This document shows, piece after piece, positions 32,404 to 45,200 of a stretch of 54,447 nt of DNA. The notes below the pieces were generated by a model, which saw only the letters and a list, made by a program, of their open reading frames with translations, made no database searches and was not told the DNA's origin. The position numbers were made by a program, and so were the translations under genes. Source of the stretch: Nemertoderma westbladi (taxonomy: Eukaryota > Xenacoelomorpha > Nemertodermatida > Nemertodermatidae); assembly GCA_032718475.1 (NCBI GenBank), contig JAUCBJ010008145.1, positions 1-54,447 of the forward strand, given 5' to 3'. The first letter of the stretch is position 1. Each line of letters starts with the position of its first letter.

Positions 32404-33703
32404 CTGTTTAGAGTATTTTTATATTTTAGAAACTGTGATTTTGTATATTTTATAGACTTAAATCCCATTTTCTGGGAGCGGTGTAAAAGCTTTTGTGGGA
32501 TAACTGATACGTTTGCCTTTGCTGGCCAGTTCCCCCCCGGTCGCTAGAATACTCTCAAAGGGATTTATAACTAAAATAGTGCAAGCTACCAGCTTATTGG
32601 CTGATGTGCTGTACGGAGGCATCTGGGCTCAGTTTAATCGGCCAACCAGCCTAGGGAGGTTGCCTAAGCCCTACTGTCCGTATCGGCCAATAGAATTTGA
32701 GTGGGCGTTGATTTCGACCTATCCCAGAGCTACTGAACTGAATTTCCTATCTCTATGCTCATCCTCTGTGTTGAACGGGAGCTTCGTGGAATAAGGGTAG
32801 TTAGTATCCTCGTATAGGGATTCCAGTCATATGATTCTTCATATGATTCTGTTGTTATGTTCCCATTTTTCGCCATAACACCGGCTTTTGGGAAGAACTC
32901 TAGTAAAACTGCTTAAATTACCGAAAGTATAACTGTTACCTACTCAATCACTTAACTCACTTAACTAACGAACTTAACGAGTCTCAATCATTTAATTTAA
33001 CTGCACTAATCATATTGTTTGTACTGTTATTTACCGTCAGTTATTAATTGTATCTATTTGTTGATGAAATATTGCCCTTTGGAGAATACGGATAAATCAC
33101 CCAAATTTCCCAATTTTCTTGATACACTACAGGTTAGAGAGACAGGCTATATATAACAATTGCGATTTATATTAATGTGGTGTGTATTGAATCTAATGTT
33201 ATTTAGCAGACCCTACATGAGTCAATTGCTGCTCTCTTTATGTGTGATCAAATATACTGACGGTCGGCAGAATAGTGTGCATGATTGTGATTGGTAACAA
33301 AGTATTTCCTAAAGAATACGCCTTATACTTTAATCATAAGCGGTATCGTTGCGTTTAGTATAAGTCCTAGTTCTGTTTAAATAGATAGAGCGCCACGTCC
33401 TAAAGGAACTGTTAATATTTCCCGAAAGCCAATAATATCTGTCAGAGATTAATTATTAACGATCTATCGAATAATACAGTAGGTTTACACTGCAACCTTA
33501 CACTGCAATAATAAAATTTAAGCAGCCGAATTCAGCCTCCCGGGTGTAGATCCATCGGGTGAATGATCGCGCATGGGCTGGCTTCGGGTAATGTTTTGTG
33601 TATTAGCATAAAATATTGTCGTATGCTAAAGGTGTTTTAATTAACTAAAAGACATATAAATTTTGGCAGGTTAAACTGCTAAAGGTCTTCAAAAGCGCGA
33701 ACA
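32258..33703. repeat. Right arm of the 1.4-kb inverted repeat pair
   Basis: Inverted counterpart of 27713-29150. It contains the end of the ORF at 31911-32403 and non-coding DNA with CCAAT-like motifs (about 32594 and 32690). An unmatched block of about 200 bp lies near 32830-33030. Confidence 0.8.
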
Positions 33704-33816
33704 GTACGATATACAATGCAGTATACATACCAACATTATTAGAGCATTAAAAGAAAGTTCAATGAAGCAAATTAGATAATATAATTAAATTAAATACTAG
33801 AGGTATTCGAAACTAA

Positions 33817-35459
33817 TTATGCGTATGCCATGGAGAAAAGGTATGTTTTGAGTCGTCGCTTGAAGGTCGGTGTATCGGAAATCGAACGGATATCTGTGGG
33901 GAGTTTATTCCAGAGTCTGGGGGCGGCTATGGGGAAGGCCCGACGGCCCAAAGTTTGGCAGTTAAAACGCGGTTCGACGAGCGAGAGTGAAGTGCACCTT
34001 CGGGTTGTGTGGTTTGCGTAGGTCACCGGGGTTAGCATTTCGCGGATGTACTGTGGTGCTCGTTGCGATCGGGACTTGTGAACGAGGAGAAGTAATTTGA
34101 ATTCGATTCGTTTCCGAACTGGTAGCCAATGTAATTGCTTGAGACTCGGAGTGATGTGATTGTATTTGTGAACCTTGGCTAGTAGACGTGCAGCCGAGTT
34201 TTGTACGCGTTGCAACTTTGCAAGTTGGTAGCCAGGTACACCGTAGAGAAGACCATTACAGTAATCGATACGGCTTGATATGAGCGAGTGTATGATGGTT
34301 TCTGCAGACTTCTGGTCGAGAAAGTTGGCGATGCGTCGAATATTGTGGAGGTGGAAGAAGGCTGCGCTACAAGTTTTTGTTATGAACTTGCTCATGGTTA
34401 GACCAGGATCGAGCCATGCACCAAGGTTCTTCACCGATTTTGCTGGATATATTTCAAAGTCCCTAACACGAATAGACTTAGTAGTTAGTTTAGATAATTG
34501 TTGCGGGATTCCTAATATTATAAACTCGGTTTTGCATCGTTTATTTTTAGTTTATTTTCGATGAACCATTCGCGCAAATCTGCGATGCAATTTTCTAGAG
34601 CTTTTAGTGCATCGGCTTCATCGGATTCGTTAGTTGGCTGAAATGCGTGGTAGGTTTGTTTATCATCTGCATATCCATGTAAAGCAATCGGTAAGTGTCG
34701 CTCGATGATTTTAAATAGCCCTCTGCCAAAGTTCCCAAAGTAGTGACATGATGAGCAAGCTCCCTGGGGAAAACCATATTCTAGTAAGTGATCCTTAGAG
34801 TTCGAACCCAATGTTGTTACGTGTTGATGACGTCCTCGGAGAAACGATGAAAACCAACGGAGACAGGTGCCACAAATTCCCAGGTCCGACTCGAATACGT
34901 TCAATAGCCGATCGTGGTCTACAGTGTCGAAGGCGGCACTTAGATCTAGTAGCACTAGAAATGTCACCTTCTTGTTGTCCATGTTGATAAGGATATCGGA
35001 TTGAACTTTAATTAAGGCTGTTTCGGTACTGTGGAATCGTCGATATCCCGATTCAGTGCATGGTAAAGGATGGTGTTCATCAATGTATGGTAGGAATTGT
35101 GACATTACTGCTCGCTCTGCAATTTTTGATACAGATGGTAAACCACTTACAGGTCGAAAATTGGATTTTATAATCGAGTTCAAATTAGTTTTCTTTAAAG
35201 TCGGCGTGACTGTTGCCGTTTTCCAAACGTCAGGGACGTTACCGCTCTGCAGAGAGTTGTTTGTCATAATACTGATTGGTATACAAAGACTCGAGATGCA
35301 CTGTTTTACGATACTGGTTGGTAATGGGTCCTGAGGACATTGCTTGTTGGGTGCTGATGATATTAGTCGTCCCACTTCGGAGGTAGGCAATACAGTGAAT
35401 TGGGAAAGCGTTGCAGTTCTTGTGTGGTCACTAGAGATTTGATGAGATTTACATTGCAT
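33817..35459 (-). mobile_element. CR1/jockey-like LINE reverse transcriptase, inactive
   Basis: On the minus strand 35459-34518 encodes the RT fingers and palm: DPLPTSIVKQ, SNFRPVSGLPSVSKIAERAV, LLDLSAAFDTVDHDRLL, a damaged GFPQGACSS (normally PQGS.LGP) and the catalytic GYADDKQTY. After a frame change near 34500 the thumb and C-terminus follow (34434-33817: SLISSRIDYCNGLLYGVPGY, ITPSLKQLHWLPVRKRIEFK, APRLWNKLPTDIR). The LKQLHWLPV...RLWN.LP pattern is typical of CR1/L2/jockey-group LINEs. No endonuclease is present upstream, so it is 5'-truncated. Confidence 0.9.
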
Positions 35460-36202
35460 AGGATCCTTTCTGGAGTTCGCAATGTCTAGATCATCTCGGA
35501 TAATTCGGATTTTTGCGGATTATATTACGGCAGTGCAGGTCATGCATGGTGTACGGGAAAGTTAAAAAGCTAATTTGAAGTTCTAACTCTAAGCATACTG
35601 GCATTATGGCGGGACATTCAATTCTCTGAAGTAGCAAAGTGCTGGGTTCCACATACTGACATTCTATTACAGTATTACAGTATTATGACGTGACAGTTGT
35701 ACCGCAGTACAGCAGTACCGGTACTACAGTACTAATCTGCTAATATTATCCTGCTTTCAGTATCTGAGCAAACGCCAAAGGCAATGTAGCTGCACAGACA
35801 GTCAGACAGTGGCATAATCACAACTCACTGTACGCGTACAGTCTGCTGGTCTGACAGTAATGCTGTAATGAAGGATACTATCTGTCTCCTGTCTGTCTGT
35901 GGTTCAGTAGATTAGATACCGGCTGACCGGTACTAGCACTAGTCCAGTAGTCAGAGTAGACTAGGTTAGTTATAATGTTGTTTATTTCCGTAGTTTTTAG
36001 TTTTCCGTTACTGCGTTAGTACCGGTTGTTTAGTACCTTTACAGCTTTACGTAGGCTACTAAAATTAAAAACCGGTAGGTCAGAGGTAGCCTATTCAGCT
36101 GTTCAGTATGTTAATTAATTAGCAGTTAATCGCGCTAGAGTCTGTGAGCTGCGTTGGTACGGTACGGTACGGTACGGTACGCAATTTATTCCAATATAGA
36201 CA
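35460..36202 (+). promoter_or_regulatory. Upstream region of the TDRD9-like gene
   Basis: This region lies between the minus-strand LINE and the TDRD9 start codon and must hold the promoter if the gene model is right. It is rich in CAGTA/CCGGTA motifs and includes (GGTAC)5 at 36156-36180, 23 bp before the ATG. No TATA box is clear at a sensible distance. Confidence 0.4.
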
Positions 36203-36286
36203 ATGGCGTCTTACCGGCGGAAGAAGTTTTACCACAACGTTAATATCGACCAAATCGATGATTTTTTTGCGTTGCGCGACATTCGC
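36203..36286 (+). CDS. TDRD9: TDRD9 exon 1 (residues 1-28)
   Basis: Reads [20 protein letters not shown] then FFALRDIR, with donor CGC|GTAAGT at 36286/36287, phase 0. The start is the first ATG in this frame with a good donor downstream. The NIDQIDDFF motif matches the N-terminus of TDRD9 proteins. Confidence 0.75.
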
Positions 36287-39200
36287 GTAAGTTAACGGTA
36301 GTATTGCAGTATTGCGGTACCGGTACTAATGACTAATGCTAAGAGGGAACCCTACTAATCTGCTATCCAATTTGTCTTTCTATTCTACAATCTAAAACGA
36401 CATCTCTTTAACAGTTTGATTAAGCCTATTTTGCTGTATGGATCTGAGGTATGGGGATTCACAAAAGGGAGGGACACAGAAAAACTACAGCTGAAATTTC
36501 TGAAAAATGTTTTGGGTGTGAAAACTTCAACGCCAGACTTTATAGTCTATGGAGAAACCGGTGTCTTCCCGTTGACAATTGACCGAACCATTGGGATTAT
36601 AAAATTCTGGTTACGATTATTGTCATTGCCATCATATAGATTAGTAAAACGGGTATATCTCATATCAGTGGAAGGGCTTAATTCTCAAAGGGTTCCAAAT
36701 TGGACGTCAGGGGTTCGGGATACACTTAATAATTTGGGATTTTCTTGGGCTTGGGAAGCGCAATCAGTACCAAACGGGAGGGAGTTCCTAGCAAAGGTGA
36801 GGGATACGCTACAGAGTCAGTTTATCCAAAATTGGTGGTCAACCCTAGAGAATTCCCCAAAAGGCGACTTTTATGTCAAAGATACATTTCGAACCGAACC
36901 GTACCTTATAGTTCTTAAAAATTACCCCACTCTGAAACGTACAATAGCTAGTTTCCGATGCACTTCACATAGATTAAAAATCGAAGAAGGACGTTGGTAC
37001 AATATCCCACGGTTGAACAGGCTATGTCCAGTATGCAACTTGGGGCGTATTGAATCAGAATACCACTTCCTTCTCGAATGCCCAATATACAGTAGCTTAC
37101 GCGAACAATACCTGCCACCCCAATACAGTAGGTTCCCATCTATGTACAAATACCGTAGGATTCTACAGTACACCGATCCAACAATAGTTAAAAATCTCTC
37201 CCTGTTTTTGTACAACGCGTTTTCACTTCGCTCCATAATTTTAGGCCAAAATTAACATACACTCTAGACGTAGTTACAATTCAATTTAAGTATAACTACA
37301 CTAAATACAATATGCCTTCTGAGATACACTAGTTCCTTCTGGTGAAGGGTTATTATTATTATACTCATCTGGTGCAATAAGTTTTGACTATGTTACAATC
37401 AACAATTGTACTTTTGTGTACATGTTGAAGTAAATATACAAATATATCTACTAATATTATTAACTTCGTGACGGCACACCTAATAAAACATTTCAAAGTG
37501 ATCTGCGCTTTTTTATGTATGTCTTTCCTATTGGCAGTTGCCTGTATACACTTATATATAGCATCTGTAAAACTAAGAATAATTTTAATGGAAGTTAAAT
37601 CGCACTGAAATAATTCGGTTGTAATCATTTTTTGTAAAGTTTTTTAGATCTTGTGTTTCGTAATGTTTATGTTAAAATGTTCAAAAATTGTGATCCCATC
37701 CAATGTAGGTTATTGAATTTTGACCTACAAATAAAATTTCTTCGTACAATAAAATATTTATTACTTGTTGCTGACCTGGTGTTATAGCATTATACATTTC
37801 TTGAACGTATAAACGATTTTGATATGTTTGAAATCTCGAAGCCATAATGAACGGAATGCATGAATTGCGCTACTTGAAGACAGAAAAGATTCTGGATGGG
37901 CAAAATTTTAAGATTTTGATAGATAGGGAATGGAGGACTGTCCCTTTCTGCGAAAGTAATGCATCGCAATATTTATTAATTTTAACCCTTATTCTTTTTA
38001 TATGAACACTCTTTGCGCCACCCCAAACTGTCAGACAATATTGAATGAACGGGTGAATTAATGTAAAGTATAAAGATCTAAGATGTAGATGAACTGCATT
38101 CTCTTGGAGCTGATGTTGTGTATCTCGATCTAAGACGAGCCTTTGACACTGTCTCACACACCCTGCTACTGCATAAATTAGAGAGTTATGGTGTAAAGGG
38201 CAACGTTTTAGTTTGGATAGGTAACTTTCTTACTGGGCGTACCCAAACTGTTAGGGTTAATGGAGTATTAAGTGGGACTCGAATGGTGACCAGTGGCGTT
38301 CCTCAAGGGACTGTTACTGCGCCAATATTATTCTTGATCTTCGTTAATGATGTTCCTGATATGATCACATCTTGTTGTAAGATATTTGTAGATGATACGA
38401 AAATATACAGACAAATTTCTAGTACAGACGACACCAACTTCTTGCAAGCAGACTTAAACCGGCTTGTTGAATGGGCAAACAAATGGCACTTACAGTTTAA
38501 TTTTTCAAAGTGTAAAATACTTCACCTTGGTCGTAGAAATCTATCAACGCCATACTACATGTCTAACACAGTTCTGGATGCAGTATGCGAAGAGAAAGAC
38601 CTTGGTGTTACTTTTAGTTCCAATATGTCATTCTCCGCTCATTGTTCTAATATTGCTGCTCGTGCGACACGTATTCTTAACTTAGTAAAACACACATTCA
38701 CGTTTATGGAACCGATAATGTTTACCAAGTTATATAAGTCTATAATTCGTCCGCTACTCGAATATGGTACAGTTGTATGGTCACCGTATCTTCAAAAGGA
38801 TATCGAGCACATAGAACAAGTGCAACACCGCGCAACCCGTATGGTACCTTCACTACAGCATCTGTCATATGAGGAGCGTCTTCGTTCACTTAAAATACCG
38901 ACACTGATTTACAGACGAGCTAGATCGGATATTATATCAACATACAAGTTTGTTCACAAACTTGATAACGTAGACTATAGTAACTTTTTTGAACTCAGAA
39001 GCCAGCGTCACTTATATTCGACAAGAGGTTCATCACTGACATTGTACAAACGAAACACTTCCACACTAACAGTTTTGCGTCTCGTGTAATAAACTTATGG
39101 AATATGTTGGATGAGAATGTTGTTAATGCTCGAGATTTTCATGGTAATCCTAGTGTAAACTTACTTAAAAATCGTCTTGATTGTGCCATGAAGTCCAAAA

Positions 39201-42200
39201 TGAATATTTATAGTAATATACCAGTAGACAAGTTGCCACTGCCCAGTTTACATTCCATCGGTACTTATATTAAATTAAATTTTCCTTTTGTATCATTGTA
39301 ATTACAATTTTTACTTAATTAAATATCAGGTTCTTTGTTTTTAATATTTTCATATGAAGTGCACAGTATTTTTTATTATTTTTATTATTTTTTATTTGTT
39401 TTTTTATATTATTGCATACATCGAAGTTTTTACTGTATCGTTCTTAATAGAAAAATTTTAATCATAACGTGTCAACTAAATTTTTTTTTAATGTTTATTT
39501 TTTATTGCAATATGTAAAACTATCAACATTGTGGTTTTTACTTACAATCTACGTCGTATAATTTTGAACCCCACTATCTGATTATTGTTTATTTATGTTT
39601 GTAATATGTTATATGTTTGTACCTATAATGTATGTAACTTACCTGCAGTACTTCATAAAAGAAATATACGCATATGCGTAGAATCCTTATAGATTTGCCA
39701 GTTCATTGTGTTTTATAAGAATTTATGTGCTGTATGTATTAATTTTAATTTGCATTTGGCGTATTAAACTAACTATTAAACTAACTAACTAACTAAGTAT
39801 CTGTATGGGAAATATGTCTCGCAGTTTAAAAAATATTCCGGCCTTTTTGGTTCTTTTCCACTCGCCTCTGTAACCTGCTCCTTTACTAACCTGGGACCTA
39901 GTTTAAACCAGTTAAGCAACAAATTTACAGGTTTAGGTGATTTCAGGATTAGCAGATTAGGAGGGTCCCCTATTAGTCACTAGTGCCGCGGTATCTTAAC
40001 TGTACACGTTCGTGGCGCCTTCGCGCAGCACGAGGCTCAGTTATCAGATACAGATAAAAATTGTGCAATTCTATCCCAAAATCGGTATTTAAGAAATTTA
40101 AATAAATTAATCAGAAATTTAACTAAACCGCCAATAAGAATAAATGAAAGAAGAGAGGAAAGTTCCCCCCTCGCTTCAACCGCCCTCTTATCTGTACCAC
40201 CCAAACCCAAATGAGCACAGAGGATTAATGAAAGGCAGATGTATTAACAGGAAATTTGTATTTTAAAGGTAATATATTTTTAGGTGTGGAGGCAACCAAA
40301 TTTGTGAAAATTATTAAAACTTACCTTATGCCGATAGTATTATACTGGAATATTAATTTATCATGTCAAAACCTCAACGAAATTATCTAGCTAATGATTC
40401 TAAAGAATCACGATTAAATACCCAGGCGATCATTTTGCGAGATAAAGCATCGTGGCTTATTAGTATGGCACCTTACACTAGTAGTGCCTTCCTATGTCCT
40501 ATAGATGTAATTACCCGATGCCAAGTAGTGGTGAGATGATTGGACTGGTTCCCAACCAACTAATAGGCAATGAGGAATGAGGGAGCTGGAAGTATAGAAT
40601 GGCGGGAGGCATTTTGATAACTTATTACATTTAGATCAATTATAAGCACATTTCTTAAAGCAAATCACTTGAACTAATTAAAAACTATAATTGAATGGGG
40701 TATGGGGATTGCAGCTGTATAATTTTTAAGCATAATTATTTATATCTTATACTATAAAATAATTAATTTCCATTAAAAGTCATGTTGAAAAAGCTGTTTT
40801 TATCCTAACCAACTTAATTAATTTTAATTTAATTAATTAACTGAATTTATCTTACCATCTCGAAGGACACACGCAAATTCAACTTGGAAAATTTCTAAAT
40901 TTTTGCCAGACTACATGTGTACCGAGTTGGGATAGATTTCATCGAGATTTGGCTGAGTTATTAACCTTTAAAATTGAACATAACAGAATAACAGACACAC
41001 CGATTGAGTTAGTGGCACATATATGCTAAGCTCGCTTACTTTCATGGCTCGCCCCACAGTCGACTGTGACCGTTAGCCCTGTTTCTTGTATATACACGCC
41101 TGTACCGTACACTGTGACTGTATATACAGTTTCTGCCCCCCCCCCCCCCCCCCCCCCCCTGTCACACACTGGGACATTTAACCTGCATATAAATTATTAA
41201 ATATTCCGTATCCTATATTATAATTTTTTGTTTGTTTCTCTTACAAAACTATATAGTTGATAAATACATTGAATACCAATTAGATAAATATAAGACAAGT
41301 GTTATACCCCTATATAGGATGCAGACAGGAACGCAGTAGAGTACGCACCTCGCCCGGTTTCAGACGAGGAATACCAACGGCGATTCCACGAGGTTAAGTT
41401 CTACGCACGTCGTCCTCGAACCAGTGAAGAGTCCCAAGGGGAATATATCCGGCATTACCAGGAGAAGGAGAGAGCGAGATTATTGGAACTGGAGGAGCTT
41501 GGAGGGGCGACTGGAGGCTCAGCTACAGAGGTCTTCAGTTTACTGCAACTAGATACAGTTAGCAATGTAACCTCTATGAGAAACAGGTACAGTTAGCAAT
41601 GTAACCTCTATGAGAAACAGGTACAGTTAGCAATGTAACCTCTATGAGAAACAGGTACAGTTAGCAATGTAACCTCTATGAGAAACAGGTACAGTTAGCA
41701 ATGTAACCTCTATGAGAAACAGGTACAGTTAGCAATGTAACCTCTATGAGAAACAGGTACAGTTAGCAATGTAACCTCTATGAGAAACAGGTACAGTTAG
41801 CAATGTAACCTCTATGAGAAACAGGTACAGTTAGCAATGTAACCTCTATGAGAAACAGGTACAGTTAGCAATGTAACCTCTATGAGAAACAGGTACAGTT
41901 AGCAATGTAACCTCTATGAGAAACAGGTACAGTTAGCAATGTAACCTCTATGAGAAACAGGTACAGTTAGCAATGTAACCTCTATGAGAAACAGGTACAG
42001 TTAGCAATGTAACCTCTATGAGAAACAGGTACAGTTAGCAATGTAACCTCTATGAGAAACAGGTACAGTTAGCAATGTAACCTCTATGAGAAACAGGTAC
42101 AGTTAGCAATGTAACCTCTATGAGAAACAGGTACAGTTAGCAATGTAACCTCTATGAGAAACAGGTACAGTTAGCAATGTAACCTCTATGAGAAACAGGT

Positions 42201-45200
42201 ACAGTTAGCAATGTAACCTCTATGAGAAACAGGTACAGTTAGCAATGTAACCTCTATGAGAAACAGGTACAGTTAGCAATGTAACCTCTATGAGAAACAG
42301 GTACAGTTAGCAATGTAACCTCTATGAGAAACAATAAATTAAGGGTGCGAGTCCATTCGCCCCTGGACCTATTCGCCCCTGGACCTATTCGCCCCAAGTA
42401 TATCTGTCTATTCGCCACAGATTTTAGGGACATATGGCAATATGGACTTGGGGCGATATACACAATCAAGAATCTAACAATATTTGGTATGGTTCGAATC
42501 GCCTTCTTTCGAAATCTGAAAAGTCCTCTCTTCAATAGGGTGGGCAACTCTCACAAATCCCGTTTCCATAGCAACCGACATAAGAATATATATAATTACA
42601 TTTAAAGCAACTGGGCTAGCTCCTACCCCCACTATATCGCCCACGGAGAATTCATTGAACATATTTTCAATTCTCAGTTACCATGGCAGCCGGTAGATTC
42701 ACCATATCAACCATCGATTTCGCTATCTTGAGGCAAAGGGACCACCCCTAATCCTACCATGATAACTCATATTCCCTCTATTAATATTAATAAATTGAAG
42801 GAATGATAGTTTATTAATTAAACCAAAATGTAATGATTATTAAATATAATCAATTTATAATAGAAATATTGAAAAATGTATAATATACCTAGAGTTTATC
42901 GTGAACCAAAGTTATTATAATAAATAATATCACCCATTATTAGTGGAACAATTAATTGTATCTATTAAACCATACCTGTAATAATTAGTGTTACTTAAAT
43001 AAACTATTAATGTTATTTAAATAGAAAAATAAATATAATAATGTTATTAGAAAAGAGTTAATAGTAAAAATATGGTATTTTTGTTAATATTATAATAATA
43101 AAATTTTATAATTTGTCTTAAAAAAATATTTCAGCCATTATAAAAGTATCTATCCAGAACTAGAGAACGTTGTACCATCTCCCTATTCGTCCGCTTCTCC
43201 TTCTTGGTTTAGCACGACTTGGGTGATATTACAGTAATCAGTTCCTCCTCGGCAGTCACTGCAAGCAGTTACACATGTCAGCTCGTGTTTTCGACAAGAA
43301 CATTGCTTTGTGCTGTTATTTTGTTATGTTATTTTTCTGTAAGTTTTGTTCAAGTTTGAAAAAAACAGTTTCGACTTTTCAACTGTTTGTATGTCTATCT
43401 GCCCGGCCTGTGTAATGTGGGTGCACCACATCTACTCCCCAACGGTGGCTGCGCCACATGCTGACATATACTCCTCATGTCCCCAATGGTGGCTGCAACA
43501 TATATTCTGCATACTACTACAGTATTTAGATATACATTCAATGGCCTACAGAAGCGTTTTTTTTAATTAACAGATAAGAATATTAATTATTACATTGTCT
43601 CTTAGCAACAATGAAATATTCAAAGTGAAGATCAAGTAAATTTGAATTAATTATACTTATGGATTAGGGTTCACGAAAATGGCTATAAAAAAGTTGCCCA
43701 AGGTATGCTGCGGAGGACTTTCGATATTCTTAAAGATCATACATTTGCGCTTCTAATTATACCAAATTTGGCTTGGTAACATTTTTTTCCGGGTACACCT
43801 AAAATGCTAAAATTGCTCCTAAATCGACCAGACTACTAACCTTCGTACTCAATTCGCCACATATAATTATAAATTATTTAATGTTCTGAGTCTGACTAAT
43901 ACGGTACTAATTCTTGTCAGCTTAGGCCTATGGCTTGTACAAAACTATTAGAAAACCCAAAAAATTCGCATGATGATCAGGCAGTCATGGGATTTGAAGA
44001 TTCAATTGTTGTGAGTTAATGGTGAAACAATAAACTGTTGGCCATAATTACAAAACTGCAGAACAGTACATGCAGAATGAATTATGACTTATGACCAGGC
44101 TGACATGTTTATTGTTTTAAATATTTATCTATCATTTCTAGGCTACTGTCAGACTGTGTATTAAATATACCACACAGCTGCACAGTATATACACGTAATT
44201 GTAATTTGTTAATTATCGCACTAGACCAACATGTTTACCTTTTGGCGACTCGCCATCGCGTCAGCAGATGATAGTGGCAATGGTGGAATTGGTCTATTGA
44301 TGAATCCAACTGCACATGCAGCATTAGACAAAATAGACCAAATCTCTAACCGCATCATCCGTTGCCACTTCTCAAGTTCTGGAAGACTGGCTAAGAAGTT
44401 TCCTAAGGTGGTTCTGATTGTGTGCTACCCTCCAACTAGTGTTGCCCCTGTAGAGGAGGTGGAAAATTTATACCACAATCTACAAGCAGCTACTGATGGA
44501 GTGGATCAGCATGCATTCTTAACATTCCTGGGAGACTTTAATGCAAGTCTGCATCAACCACCTACATCGCCCTGGGTCTATAGCAATAGTGTTAACCGAA
44601 ATTCCGTCCATCTTCATGATTTTATCTCTGGAAATGGATTGTTTTCGGCTGGAACCCAGTTCAAGAAGCGAACTGGAAAGCTATGGACTCATTGTGGACC
44701 CAGTGGTCACAAGTTCCAGATAGACCATATTCTGTTTCGTAGGAAATACAGGAGCTCTATACAATACTGTAATGCATTTACACTTCGACCCTTCTCCAGT
44801 GATCACCGCCTTATTGTGGCCAAGGTAAGACTTAGTCTGCGTGCTAGCAGAACAACGAAATCTGCCTTGCCGCGGCATGACTGGTCCTCTCTGTTGCAAC
44901 AGCCAAGTGTGAGATCCAGCTTCACACTACAGCTGAGCAACAGGTATGAGGTTCTTGCCTCTGAGGCGGCAGATCACTGTGAGGGCTATACTGCCTTTAC
45001 AAACGCAGTTAAGTTAGCAGCTGCAGAAACAGTTCCTGTATACCCTCGAAACAGGAAAAGGGCCCCCTGGACTGACAACAAAATTCAGAAGTGCCGAAAT
45101 GGCCTCTATAAGGCGCAAAAGGAGTCCCGACTCAAACAGACTACAGCGGCCAATAATGCAGTTAAGGCTGTATCTAGGTCCCTGAACAGGCAGTACTCTG

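Larger units (their letters stand above)
36320..39987. mobile_element. Possible inverted-repeat-bounded element in TDRD9 intron 1
   Basis: The left sequence ACTAATGACTAATGC ... ACCCTACTAATCTGC (36324-36365) recurs inverted at 39948-39984 (GCAGATTAG ... ATTAGTCACTAGT). GCGGTA flanks both sides (36314-36319 and 39988-39993). The interior consists of LINE pieces, so this could be an old DNA transposon invaded by LINEs, or simply two copies of a shorter repeat. Confidence 0.4.

Noticed and set aside
37870-38157. Minus-strand 95-codon ORF as a host gene
   Set aside because: Most of it is a LINE thumb-domain fragment, and its first codons overlap the start of the plus-strand LINE.
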